In this document: positions 51,089-58,878 of the stretch, in pieces
Layout: each line of letters begins with the position of its first letter
How positions within the stretch are numbered: position 1 is the stretch's first letter
Source of the DNA: Halorubrum sp. CBA1229
Lineage (GTDB): Archaea > Halobacteriota > Halobacteria > Halobacteriales > Haloferacaceae
Direction: 5' to 3'
Assembly: GCF_003721435.2 (NCBI RefSeq)
Contig: NZ_CP054585.1
Span: 3,100,001 to 3,164,000, forward strand
DNA length: 64,000 nucleotides
Made by a program: the position numbers and the translations under genes
The notes under the pieces: model-generated
The model's database searches: none
What the model was told of the DNA's origin: nothing
What the model saw: only the letters and a program-made list of their open reading frames with translations

Positions 51089-53760
51089 CGGTCGCCCTCC
51101 AGGAGGAGGTCGCGGTTGTCCACGTACCGGAAGTTCGGCTCGCCGCCGAGCCCGTCGACCGGGAACCGCTCGTCGCCGGCGCGCCGCCGATTCAGCTCCG
51201 CGAGCCGCTCGTCGACGAACGCCTCGAACGCGTCGAGGTCGCCCTCGAAGAAGGCCCGTCCGCGAGCGCGTGCCAGCTGGCGCAACGCCTGCCGACAGCC
51301 GGACGCGACGTATTTGTAGTCGCCGACGCGCTCTTTCATCCGCGCGGTCAGCGCCTCGCCGAACGCCGAGTCGACGAGGTCGTCGCTATCGGTCGTCTCG
51401 GGGAGGGATGCCTCGTCGAACACCGAGGCGTAGTCCGCGTACTCGACCTGCGAGAGCGTCTTCTGACAGTCGTTCGCGCCGTCCGTGACGAGCCCGTCGA
51501 AGAATCCCTCCGAGCGCGCGTACTCCTCGAACGGCGTCGGGTGGTAGGTAACCGTCGTCAGCGCGTCGTCGAGGTCGGCCTCACCGGTGACGACGTCGTC
51601 GAGCGTCTCCAGGAAGTGGAAGAACGTGAACTCCAGCCGCCGGTCGGGGCGCTGCGAGCGCCAGTGGGTGAGGTACAGCAGCGCCTGGAAGTTCGGCGAG
51701 TCGCTCGGCGGATCGAGCGCCGAGTTCCCGACGACTCGGGAGGCGCTCTTGCGCCGACCGCTCTTGTGGTCGACCAAGCGGGTGGGAGAGTGAACCAGGT
51801 CGATCTTCCCTTTGAGTCCCAGGTCGTCGTTCTCGAACCACCGTTCGGTGACCGGCGAGTCGACGGGCCGGTCGAACCGGTCGGCGAAGGCGTTGCTCCC
51901 CCGACCGCTCGCGGCCGTGAGGAACTCGCCGTCGACCGGCGGGTTCGCCTCGAAGTACTCGGCGATGGTCTCCAGCCCGGCGCGGTACTTCGTCCGCCGC
52001 GTCGCCTCGTCGACCGACCGGAGGAACGGCCGCGTCTCGGCGAGCATGTGGTCGACGACCTCGTCGATGACGGCCCCGTCGACGAAGTCGGGGTGGGCGA
52101 CGTAGAACTCGGCGAAGTCGTGGAAGAGGTTTCCTTCCGTGAAGTAGTCCGTATCCGGGCTGTCGACGAGCCTCCCGAAGAAGTGGTCGCGGGGGGAGTT
52201 GACGTAGGTCCCGAGCGTCGATTGGCTGACGGTCGACACCTCGGTGGGGACGACGCCGGTCGGCTCCCGCTCGAACCCCTCGCGGGAGCGGTCGTCCTCG
52301 TCCGAGTGATCGTCCTCACTGGAGCGGTCGCCGTCACCGGAGCGGTCGCCGTCACCGGAGCGGTCGCCGTCACCGGAGCGGTCAATTTTCCGCGTGTGCG
52401 CCTCCGACTCCAGGTCGCTGAAGCGCTCGAACTCCCCGTCGAGCAGTTCCTCGAAGTAGAGGCACGGCGTCACCGGCGACCCGCCCTCCGCGTCCCGCAC
52501 GAGGTAGTACTGCGTCGCTCCGCTCTGGAGGAGGAGCTGGAACCCGCGGATGTTGCGGGTGTACTGGGCGTCCCGGTCGACCCACGGTCGTCGCGGCGCC
52601 GAGTGGGTCCAGTCCTCGTCCAGTCCGAGGTAGAAGACGACCGGGCGGTCGACGTAGGCGGCCGACTTCGCGTCGGCGAGCAGCACCCCCTCGTTCTCGC
52701 GGTCGACCGGGACCTCGTAGCTCTGAAGGTAGAAGGCGAGCCGGTCCACGACGCGCTCGGTCGCCCGCGAGTCGGCGACGCCGAGCGTCTCCAGCTCCTC
52801 GCGGAACGCGTCGAGCCGGCGGCCGGTCCGGTCCTCGAACCGACCGAGCGCCTCGGCGACGGTCCGGGTCTCGACGCGCTCACAGAAGTCGACGACCCAG
52901 TCGAGCGTCGACTCGTCGGTCTCGTAGAGCCGCTTCTCGTCGTGTTCGACGTCGACCGAGGCGCCGAGCCGCGCGAGGAGCGGGCGTATCTCGCCGACGC
53001 GCGTGTCGGTGCCGGCGTGCGCGGCGCGGAGGAGCTGCACGAACGCGCGGTGGTCGGGGTCGTCGGCGAACCCGGGCCCGCCGTAGAACGGGACGTCGAC
53101 GGCTTCGAGCGCCGACTCGACGAGCACGGAGAACTCGCTCTCCTGATCGAGCACGACGGCGACGTCGTCCGCGTTGGCCTCGCTGACGGCGTCAGCGACG
53201 GCGTCGACGATCGCCGTCGCCGAGTCGAAGACGTGGAACGGCGGCCGGTCGAACTCCCGCTCGCTGAACAGGTCGACCCCGTCGTACTCGTCGGGGAGGA
53301 TCGTTCGCTCCAGTCGCGTCAGTTGGGCTTCGCCGACGACGGCGACGTCGTTCGCGTCGTCGATGCGGTAGTCGGTGAGTCGACGAGACGTCGTGTCGAG
53401 GTCGGCGACGTGCTCGACCGCCTGCCGCGTGGCGTCGTCGACGTACGCGTCGTAATCGAGGATCGCGTCGAGACGACCGCGGTGTTCCCAGCACTGGAGG
53501 ATGTTCCCGACGGCGTAGGCGGCGCGCTTCCAGTCGAGGTCGGTCTGGTCGACGAGTTCGAGGAAGGCGATCCGGTCCTCGGCCTCCTCGCGGCGCCCCG
53601 CCGCGAGTCGGCGGGGCGTGATCGCGAACGAGCCGAGCCGCGGCCGGTCGATGCGGCGGTTCAGCGCGCTCGCCAGCGGCGCGTCCGGAACCACGACGAG
53701 GTCGTGTCCGGCGACCGCCTCGTAGAGGTCGTCGATCGGCCGGGCGCGGGGAAATGACAC
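51085..53760 (-). CDS. AddB-like nuclease subunit
   Basis: The 891-residue protein has an inactivated helicase-like N-terminal half; no Walker A is seen at VVVPDAPLASALNRR. The C-terminal nuclease domain (about 505-890) has SQSTLGTYVNSPRDHFFGR, LKGKIDLVHS with LVDHKSGRR (the PD-(D/E)XK core at about 665-685) and PNFQALLYLTHW. The four cysteines of the bacterial AddB iron-sulfur cluster are not found. Residues about 461-480 are a low-complexity repeat (DRSGDG) encoded by an 18-bp tandem repeat. It lies upstream of and overlaps the AddA-like gene. The GTG start is 25-30 bp after a TATA element (CCTTTATTAATC). Confidence 0.8.
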   Translation of the reverse strand: MSFPRARPIDDLYEAVAGHDLVVVPDAPLASALNRRIDRPRLGSFAITPRRLAAGRREEAEDRIAFLELVDQTDLDWKRAAYAVGNILQCWEHRGRLDAILDYDAYVDDATRQAVEHVADLDTTSRRLTDYRIDDANDVAVVGEAQLTRLERTILPDEYDGVDLFSEREFDRPPFHVFDSATAIVDAVADAVSEANADDVAVVLDQESEFSVLVESALEAVDVPFYGGPGFADDPDHRAFVQLLRAAHAGTDTRVGEIRPLLARLGASVDVEHDEKRLYETDESTLDWVVDFCERVETRTVAEALGRFEDRTGRRLDAFREELETLGVADSRATERVVDRLAFYLQSYEVPVDRENEGVLLADAKSAAYVDRPVVFYLGLDEDWTHSAPRRPWVDRDAQYTRNIRGFQLLLQSGATQYYLVRDAEGGSPVTPCLYFEELLDGEFERFSDLESEAHTRKIDRSGDGDRSGDGDRSGDGDRSSEDDHSDEDDRSREGFEREPTGVVPTEVSTVSQSTLGTYVNSPRDHFFGRLVDSPDTDYFTEGNLFHDFAEFYVAHPDFVDGAVIDEVVDHMLAETRPFLRSVDEATRRTKYRAGLETIAEYFEANPPVDGEFLTAASGRGSNAFADRFDRPVDSPVTERWFENDDLGLKGKIDLVHSPTRLVDHKSGRRKSASRVVGNSALDPPSDSPNFQALLYLTHWRSQRPDRRLEFTFFHFLETLDDVVTGEADLDDALTTVTYHPTPFEEYARSEGFFDGLVTDGANDCQKTLSQVEYADYASVFDEASLPETTDSDDLVDSAFGEALTARMKERVGDYKYVASGCRQALRQLARARGRAFFEGDLDAFEAFVDERLAELNRRRAGDERFPVDGLGGEPNFRYVDNRDLLLEGDR
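52321..52374 (-). repeat. 18-bp tandem repeat inside the AddB-like gene
   Basis: GGAGCGGTCGCCGTCACC is repeated three times in a row, plus 9 bases of a fourth, and encodes (DRSGDG)n in frame. Copy number could vary without shifting the frame. Confidence 0.85.
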
Positions 53761-53779
53761 GACTGGACCATCGGCCCTC

Positions 53780-53791
53780 GATTAATAAAGG
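53780..53791 (-). promoter_or_regulatory. TATA element of the AddB/AddA operon
   Basis: CCTTTATTAATC on the minus strand is centred about 26 bp before the GTG at 53760 and fixes this non-ATG start. Confidence 0.65.
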
Positions 53792-53941
53792 TTCACAGAC
53801 CGACGCGGTGTCGACGCCCTCACACCGACCTCCTCCGCGGAGTCGGTCATCGGGGCTCGTCTGTCCCGTGTCGGGCGACCGGGGAGCCGACCGCGCTCTG
53901 ACGACCGCTGTTACTATGTGCGAGCGGGTTCGACCCGTCGT

Positions 53942-54373
53942 ATGGCGCCATCGCACGTCCTCGTCCCGCTCGACGGGTCGCCGCTGGCCGACGAGGCGCT
54001 CACACAGGCGATCGAGCTCTTCGATTGTCGGGTGACCGTTCTGAACGTGGTGACGCCGATCGACGCGACGATGAGCGAGGGCGGCGTTCTCGAACCCGAC
54101 GAAAACCGCCGTGAGACGGCTCGAGACCGCACCGAGAGCGTCGTCGAACGGGCGAAGACGCGAGCGAGCGAGGCCGACCGATCCATCGAAACGGCGGTGG
54201 AGACCGGCGACCCCGCCGAGGTCATACTCGAGTACGTCGCCGCTCACGACGTCGACCGCGTCGTCATGGGCGGGCACGGCGGTGAGCGGGGAAGTATCGC
54301 TCGCCGACTGCTCGGAACCGTGGCGACGACCGTCGTCAGCGAGGCCCCCGTGACCGTGACGGTCGTCCGCTGA
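53942..54373 (+). CDS. Universal stress protein UspA family
   Basis: The 143-residue protein opens with HVLVPLDGSPLADEALTQAI. The end carries the UspA phosphate-binding signature GGHGGERGSIARRLLGTVA (G-x2-G-x(9)-G pattern, about residue 112). The family binds ATP and supports stress survival. In haloarchaea UspA genes often sit beside transporters, as here with a PiT carrier on the opposite strand. The ATG is chosen because the upstream extension (MRAGSTRR) precedes the first strand. A 14-bp tandem repeat begins within its final codons. Confidence 0.9.
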   Translation: MAPSHVLVPLDGSPLADEALTQAIELFDCRVTVLNVVTPIDATMSEGGVLEPDENRRETARDRTESVVERAKTRASEADRSIETAVETGDPAEVILEYVAAHDVDRVVMGGHGGERGSIARRLLGTVATTVVSEAPVTVTVVR

Positions 54374-54434
54374 CCGCCGTCCGCTGACGGTCGTCCGCTG
54401 ACCGCCGTCCGCTGACGGTCGTCCGCTGACGGTC
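54365..54434 (+). repeat. 14-bp tandem repeat starting at the uspA stop codon
   Basis: Five units of the form GTCCGCTGACCGCC or GTCCGCTGACGGTC follow each other. The first unit contains the final codons (Val-Arg) and stop of the UspA gene, so every unit repeats the CGC-TGA end. It runs up to 18 bp before the PiT gene stop. Confidence 0.9.
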
Positions 54435-54452
54435 GCCCGCTTACCCGGTTCG

Positions 54453-55664
54453 TCACCCGCCGAGCACCGCGGCGAAGACCTTGTAGAGCCCGAACCCGAT
54501 GGCGATAGAGGCGACGAGCGTGATCAGCCAGAACCCGAGGGTGACACCGATCTTCCGCCGAGAGACGCCCGCCGATCCGCCGGCGAGCCCCCCGCCGATG
54601 ACGCCGGAGATGATGATGTTGTTGAACGAGATCGGGATCCCCAGCGCGATGGCCAGCTGCGCGATGATGAACCCGGGGACGAGCGCGGCGATGGAGCGTC
54701 TGACCCCCAACTGCGCGTACTCGCGGGAGGTCGCTTGGAGCAGCTTCGGCGCTCCCATCCACGCGCCCGCGAGGATGCCCGTCGCGCCGAGCGAGAGCAG
54801 GACGATGCCGGGGAGTCCGAGCTCGACCCCGTAGAGGTTCTCGAGCGGCCCGGTCGCCAGCCCGACCTGACTGCCGCCGCTGGAGAAGGCGACGACGCTC
54901 CCGAGGACGATGAGGAAGGTCCGAATGCCGCCCTCGACCGACGCCTGCGTCCGCCGGCGGATGGCCAGGAACCACGCCGCGGCGGCCGCCAGCGTGACGA
55001 GCGCGACCACCGGATCGATATCGGCGACCGTCGGCGTCTCGACCTGCCGCGCGATGAACCCCGCGACGGAACTCTGGGTCGCGTCGGGCGGCGAGGGGAT
55101 GACGCCCAACTGGACGTTGGCGACGATGCCGCCGACCACCGCCGCGAGCAGCGGGACGCCGACCGTCTCCGGGATGTCGTCGCGTCGGAGAACGGTGGCG
55201 GTGAGATAGGCGAGCCCGCCCGAAACGGGGGGAACGAGCGCCCAGAAGAGCGCGATGCGGCGGTAGGTGTCGATCGCCGGGTCGCCGCCGAGCGAGAGCC
55301 CCACGCCCACCATCGCCCCCGTCGTCGCGAACGCCGCCGGGACCGGATAGCCGGTGTAGACGCCGAAGGCCATGAACCCGGTCGCGGTCAGCAGCCCCGC
55401 CGTCGCTGCCAGCGACGTTATCTGGACGCCGTTTATGAGCCCCGCTCCGACCGTCTCGGAGATCGCCCCGCCCTGCGTGAGCGCGCCGAGCGCGGCGAGG
55501 ATCCCGATGAGGAAGGCGGCCCGCATCGTCGAGATGGCGTTGGCGCCGATCGCCGGGGCGAACGGGGGCGAGTTGCTGTTGGCGCCGAGCGCCCACGCCG
55601 TGGCGAGGCTGGTGAGCGTCGCCAGCGCGACGAGCGCCCAGAAGACGGCTCCCGCCACGCTCAA
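54453..55664 (-). CDS. PiT-family inorganic phosphate transporter
   Basis: The 403-residue protein has about 11 hydrophobic helices and two inverted halves. The PiT signature ANDxxN appears as LGANSNSPPFAPAIGANAI (about 26-44) with Asp replaced by Ser. The second half has PISFNNIIISGVIGGGLAGG (about 348). It should import phosphate or metal-phosphate using an ion gradient. It begins with TTG (a GTG two codons later is an alternative), next to a 10-codon upstream frame. The UspA gene lies convergently, with only a repeat between them. Confidence 0.85.
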   Translation of the reverse strand: MSVAGAVFWALVALATLTSLATAWALGANSNSPPFAPAIGANAISTMRAAFLIGILAALGALTQGGAISETVGAGLINGVQITSLAATAGLLTATGFMAFGVYTGYPVPAAFATTGAMVGVGLSLGGDPAIDTYRRIALFWALVPPVSGGLAYLTATVLRRDDIPETVGVPLLAAVVGGIVANVQLGVIPSPPDATQSSVAGFIARQVETPTVADIDPVVALVTLAAAAAWFLAIRRRTQASVEGGIRTFLIVLGSVVAFSSGGSQVGLATGPLENLYGVELGLPGIVLLSLGATGILAGAWMGAPKLLQATSREYAQLGVRRSIAALVPGFIIAQLAIALGIPISFNNIIISGVIGGGLAGGSAGVSRRKIGVTLGFWLITLVASIAIGFGLYKVFAAVLGG

Positions 55665-55693
55665 CGGCCTCCGCTGACGGCGGTTCGAACCAT
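55661..55693 (-). other. 10-codon upstream ORF overlapping the PiT start
   Basis: ATG at 55693 opens a frame reading MVRTAVSGGR whose TGA overlaps the TTG start of the PiT gene (TTGA). A TATA-like GTTTAATC lies 26-34 bp before this ATG, so it would be the first codon of a near-leaderless transcript. It may couple translation or regulate the PiT gene. Confidence 0.4.
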
Positions 55694-55948
55694 GTCACCC
55701 ACTTCGACGGAGGCGGTGATTAAACGTTCCCCCGACGCGTCCGCGATGCACGTCGGAAGGCTACGGTCGCAGACTCGATTCGCTCGAAAAACGAGTCGGT
55801 AGCACGTGTGGTGAAATCACCGTCGACACGGTACCGACGCTCGCGACGTGTCTCGCGGCAGCAGAGAATGGGGCCGGAGGGCGAAGCGAAACTCGCAGAT
55901 CCCGCTTCTCCGACTCTCTTCCCGACCGATCCGACTGATCGCGTTTGC

Positions 55949-56980
55949 TTACGCTGGCTCATTATTGATGTCTAAGTCCGTGTGCTGCTGCTGTCGTTCT
56001 TCGAACTCTTCGACTACCGTGGCCTGATCGTAGTACCGCCGGATCGTCGCCGGCTTCGCGTTGACCCGGCGAGCGACATACTCGATGTCGCCGTCCGTCT
56101 CGTTCAGGAGCCACGTGATCGCGCCGGTCCGAATTGCATGCGGCGACCTCGACGACGGACACTTCCCGGACTCTGCCCGACTCGTCCACTCGCAGCTGTG
56201 ACGCTCTCGTGAGTGCGGGCAGCCGGTGTAGAGACACGGTTGGGTCGACTGGTAGCACCAGGACCGAATCGTCGTCCGACTCGGTCGCCCCTGTCGCGTC
56301 GAGAAGAGCGGATCGCGGCCGTACTTGTCCCGCTTGTCCGGCCGCTCTCGAGCGACGTACATGTCGAGCGCTGCGACGACATCGTCGTTGACGCTCACTA
56401 TCCGTTCGCCCTCGGCGTCGTTCTTCAGCGGCGTCTCCGTCTCCGGCCGATGGTAGAACCGCAGTGTCCCCTCCTCGGCGTCGTAGTCGCCGAGATCGAG
56501 GCCACGGAGACCGCCGAGACGGCACGCCGTGTGCCAAAGCACCTCCATCGAGGCGTGCCAGGCCGTTCCGAACCACTGGTCAGAGTCGCGGAAGTAGTTC
56601 AAGTGCTTCCGCGCTCTGTCCGCCGGCAACTGCTCGTCGCTCGTCTCCTCGTCTTTCGTCAGTTTCGGGATCTCGACCTTCTTACTGAGCTCCTCGTCGA
56701 CAACCTCGATCCGTTCGCAGAATTCGAACAGCTGCTTGATCGAGACCATCGCGCTCTTCACCGTCGACGGAGAGACATCGTCCGACTCACGGTGGTGGCG
56801 GTAGTCGTCGATCTCCCAACCGTCAATATCACGCATCGTCTCGATATCGTTCTCCTCACACCACTCGACGAAGTGACTCAGCCGATGCGCGTAGCTCCGA
56901 ACCGTCTCGTCGGCCTGCCGCTGCTGGCGCCGACTCAGGAAGCGATCGGCCGCTTCCCTCGGTGAAAGCTCCCGGCTCAT
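55949..56980 (-). CDS. Tyrosine integrase, haloarchaeal virus/plasmid type
   Basis: The 343-residue recombinase has an N-terminal SAM-like domain (ETVRSYAHRLSHFVEWCEEN, about 25). The catalytic domain has Arg in HTACRLGGLRGLDLGD (about 155), a Lys in PLKNDAEGERIVSV, HxxR in SPHAIRTGAITWLLN (about 283) and Tyr in PATIRRYYDQATVVEEF (about 316). Between these lies a cysteine-rich insertion (CLYTGCPHSRERHSCEW then KCPSS), a zinc-finger-like feature of integrases in pleolipovirus-like elements such as SNJ2. All catalytic residues are present, so it is probably active. Its ATG overlaps the stop of the 42-residue zinc-ribbon gene. Confidence 0.9.
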   Translation of the reverse strand: MSRELSPREAADRFLSRRQQRQADETVRSYAHRLSHFVEWCEENDIETMRDIDGWEIDDYRHHRESDDVSPSTVKSAMVSIKQLFEFCERIEVVDEELSKKVEIPKLTKDEETSDEQLPADRARKHLNYFRDSDQWFGTAWHASMEVLWHTACRLGGLRGLDLGDYDAEEGTLRFYHRPETETPLKNDAEGERIVSVNDDVVAALDMYVARERPDKRDKYGRDPLFSTRQGRPSRTTIRSWCYQSTQPCLYTGCPHSRERHSCEWTSRAESGKCPSSRSPHAIRTGAITWLLNETDGDIEYVARRVNAKPATIRRYYDQATVVEEFEERQQQHTDLDINNEPA

Positions 56981-57105
56981 GGTCCCCGGTCAAGACAGTC
57001 GAGCGACCGGCCGGCGTACCGGCCGCAGTTCGGGCAGGTGTTCCCGTTCACGAACCGGTTGACGAGCCGGTCGCACTGCGGGCACTCCCACAGCTTCCCG
57101 GTCAC
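56977..57105 (-). CDS. 42-residue zinc-ribbon protein of the integrase operon
   Basis: The product MTGKLWECPQCDRLVNRFVN then GNTCPNCGRYAGRSLDCLDR and two more residues has CPQC and CPNC knuckles for one zinc. It starts with GTG (57105), which overlaps the stop of the upstream gene. Its own stop overlaps the integrase ATG by four bases, so it is the gene directly before the integrase in a translationally coupled chain. Its role may be to help the integrase bind or process DNA; this is inference. Confidence 0.7.
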   Translation of the reverse strand: MTGKLWECPQCDRLVNRFVNGNTCPNCGRYAGRSLDCLDRGP

Positions 57106-57266
57106 GGAGCCACCACCTCGCCCGTGTCGAACTCGCTCGCGGGGATCCCGGCCTGCCGGCGCGCCATGTCGACCGCAGCCGAGTCCGTCGCGAGCACGCC
57201 GACGGCGACCGTCTCGACGTGCCAGCCGTGCGACGAGCGCAGTTCGACGTCGACCTCCCGGCTCAC
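57102..57266 (-). CDS. 54-residue protein of the integrase operon
   Basis: The product (MSREVDVELRSSHGWHVETV onward) has no recognised domain and looks like a small beta-strand/helix protein. Starting with GTG, it overlaps the upstream 88-residue gene and the downstream zinc-ribbon gene by four bases each. The tight coupling argues that it is real despite its size. Conserved partners of haloarchaeal provirus integrases are often this short. Confidence 0.6.
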   Translation of the reverse strand: MSREVDVELRSSHGWHVETVAVGVLATDSAAVDMARRQAGIPASEFDTGEVVAP

Positions 57267-57529
57267 GGGTCGGCCTCCGGCGCGTCGAGCTCGTCGTAGT
57301 CGAGATCGCGGAGCTCCGCGGTCACCCAGCTCGCGTCACCCGGCAGATTCCGGGCGAGCCGGTGGACATCGTAGTCCGCGACCACGGCCCCGGGCGTCAT
57401 CACCGCGTAGAGCAGCTGCGGGGAGTGGTAGCCCGCGGGCTCCAGTTCCGGATCGTCGTCGGGGTCGAGGCGTTCGACGCCGACCGTGTACGCGGTCGCC
57501 TCGCCGTCGGCGATGCGGGTGAACCTCAT
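57263..57529 (-). CDS. 88-residue acidic protein of the integrase operon
   Basis: The product (MRFTRIADGEATAYTVGVER onward) is acidic, with a strand-rich start and a helical end (LRDLDYDELDAPEADP). No family is recognised. Its ATG overlaps the HTH gene stop and its stop overlaps the GTG of the 54-residue gene, both by four bases. It belongs to the coupled chain ending in the integrase. Confidence 0.65.
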   Translation of the reverse strand: MRFTRIADGEATAYTVGVERLDPDDDPELEPAGYHSPQLLYAVMTPGAVVADYDVHRLARNLPGDASWVTAELRDLDYDELDAPEADP

Positions 57530-57831
57530 TCGTCACCTCCCGCCTGCCACGCTTGGCGGGCTTTGAGGGCGCGGCGGGCCGACTCGGTGAGTCGGTACTC
57601 GTTGGTGCGCTTGTCGCGCGCCTGCTTGGCGACAAGGTCGCGCTCGACGAGCTTGTCGAGGTTCTGGTAGAGGCGGCTGTGGTTGAGTTCCTCGCCGTAG
57701 TAGTCGGCGAGTTCCGCCTTCAGCGAGAGCCCCTTGCGGGCGTCGTCGTGGGACAGCGCCCACAGGAGATCGCGCTGGAAGGCGGTGAGGTCCGCGAGCG
57801 CGTCGTGGTCCGCGGCGCACTCCGCGCTCAT
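57526..57831 (-). CDS. PadR-like winged-helix regulator
   Basis: The 101-residue protein has a winged helix. The stretch LTAFQRDLLWALSHDDARKG (about 15) leads to a recognition segment LNHSRLYQNLDKLVERDLV (about 50) and a wing DKRTNEYRLTESARRALKAR (about 73). The PadR-like arrangement suits a small DNA-binding repressor or recombination directionality factor. The ATG at 57831 is chosen because the previous gene's stop overlaps it by four bases. It is the second gene in the integrase operon. Confidence 0.8.
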   Translation of the reverse strand: MSAECAADHDALADLTAFQRDLLWALSHDDARKGLSLKAELADYYGEELNHSRLYQNLDKLVERDLVAKQARDKRTNEYRLTESARRALKARQAWQAGGDE

Positions 57832-57986
57832 GCGTCGTCCTCCGCACATGAGAAACAGACGGGCACGCCGCGCTCTGCGTCGAGGCCGTCAGCCGGCGCT
57901 GGGCAGAACGCGCAGCCGCCGTCGGTTTCGCTCGATTCTCCGGTCGTCGCGCAGGGCTTAAGCCCCGCAGTTGCCATCGTCAGCAT
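57828..57986 (-). CDS. Small cysteine-rich protein at the head of the integrase operon
   Basis: About 52 residues from ATG 57986 (or 49 from ATG 57977): a basic start MLTMATAGLKPCATTGESSE, then GGCAFCPAPADGLDAERGVP and VCFSCAEDDA. The CxxC pair (CAFC and CFSC) gives four zinc ligands. The frame is open farther upstream to 58079, so a longer form is possible. Its stop overlaps the PadR-like ATG. It is likely the first gene after the divergent promoter region with the phage-type repressors. Confidence 0.65.
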   Translation of the reverse strand: MLTMATAGLKPCATTGESSETDGGCAFCPAPADGLDAERGVPVCFSCAEDDA

Positions 57987-58094
57987 GGTTCTGTGGGCCA
58001 ACACAGAACCCGACCCGGTCGGGTGTTGTAGCACCGCGACCGGGATCCTACATTTCATCGCGAGCCGAGGGTTCGTCACTCGGGCTCCGTGTCA

Positions 58095-58128
58095 ACACAA
58101 CATAGGTGATACAACTTATAGGTTGTGT
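58095..58128. promoter_or_regulatory. Inverted-repeat operator between divergent operons
   Basis: ACACAAC (58095-58101) and GTTGTGT (58122-58128) form an inverted repeat around a TATA-like CCTATAAG on the minus strand. It lies between the integrase operon and the first PhiH1-type repressor gene, the natural place for repressor binding. Confidence 0.5.
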
Positions 58129-58174
58129 CTGAAATTGATAGTTCAATAGACTTTCTGAGGTTCCGATCGTGTGT

Positions 58175-58195
58175 ACTAGGTTTTAGTGAACTAGT
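58175..58195. promoter_or_regulatory. ACTAG dyad overlapping the repressor's TATA element
   Basis: ACTAG (58175-58179) and CTAGT (58191-58195) bracket GTTTTAGTG, the likely TATA box 17-25 bp before the ATG at 58205. A dyad on the TATA box fits self-repression. Confidence 0.5.
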
Positions 58196-58204
58196 AGTCT
58201 CCTT

Positions 58205-58537
58205 ATGAGATATTCTGGGGACTGGATGGCACTCGTTGACGACAGAGTGCTTGAATATCTACGCGAGAACGGTTCTGGATCTCCTACAGAAATGAAGGAA
58301 GAGGGGCCGATCCGGTATTCGAGTCAGTATATCGGCCGTCGATGTAAGAAATTGAAAGAAAATGGGCTCGTTCAGCACCTCGGGAACGGGGTTTACGTCA
58401 TCACTGACGATGGAGAGGCGTACCTCGATGGGCGACTTGACACGCAGGAATGGCGCTACATCGATGACGATGCGAGCGAAGTCACCGCCAGTAGCTCCGA
58501 AGAGGTCCCCGGTGAGTCGAACGGAGGCGCAACCTGA
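58205..58537 (+). CDS. PhiH1-repressor-like winged-helix protein 1
   Basis: The 110-residue protein begins MRYSGDWMALVDDRVLEYLR and has the haloarchaeal PhiH1-repressor pattern. The helix-turn-helix is SPTEMKEEGPIRYSSQYIGR, followed by RRCKKLKENGLVQHLGNGVY and the wing YVITDDGEAYLDG. The tail is acidic and disordered. It probably represses the divergent integrase operon. The ATG at 58205 follows the family's usual start; ATG 58226 is a weaker option. Its stop directly precedes the ATG of the second repressor-like gene. Confidence 0.85.
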   Translation: MRYSGDWMALVDDRVLEYLRENGSGSPTEMKEEGPIRYSSQYIGRRCKKLKENGLVQHLGNGVYVITDDGEAYLDGRLDTQEWRYIDDDASEVTASSSEEVPGESNGGAT

Positions 58538-58873
58538 ATGCGGTCTTTCGTTCCGTGGATGACCCAGCTCGACGAGCGGATCCTCGAACAGGTTGCCTCC
58601 GATGGTGCTTCTACCTCTTGGGAAGTCGGGTTCGAACTCACCGGCACCGTGAGCCCCGGTCGCGTGACCGAGCGCTGTAACACGTTGGTCGACGCCGAGC
58701 TTGTCGAGCGCGAAGATCGTGATATCGGATTCGGTCGCGTGGAGACCTACTGGTCGATCACAACGTGGGGGCGGTTGTACCTGAGTGACGAAGTCGATCC
58801 CGGACTCGACATTCCCGAGCCCGGTCCGCGACCGCCTCATGCTACGCGGCCGGGTGAGTGGGCAGGCTTTTAA
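58538..58873 (+). CDS. PhiH1-repressor-like winged-helix protein 2
   Basis: The 111-residue protein has the same family shape: MRSFVPWMTQLDERILEQVA, then SWEVGFELTGTVSPGRVTER (HTH), RCNTLVDAELVERED and the wing YWSITTWGRLYLSDEVD. It starts on the base after the first repressor's stop, so the two are co-expressed. Two diverged repressors in tandem resemble a duplicated immunity module or a switch. The end is Pro-rich. Confidence 0.78.
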   Translation: MRSFVPWMTQLDERILEQVASDGASTSWEVGFELTGTVSPGRVTERCNTLVDAELVEREDRDIGFGRVETYWSITTWGRLYLSDEVDPGLDIPEPGPRPPHATRPGEWAGF

Positions 58874-58878
58874 TTTGT

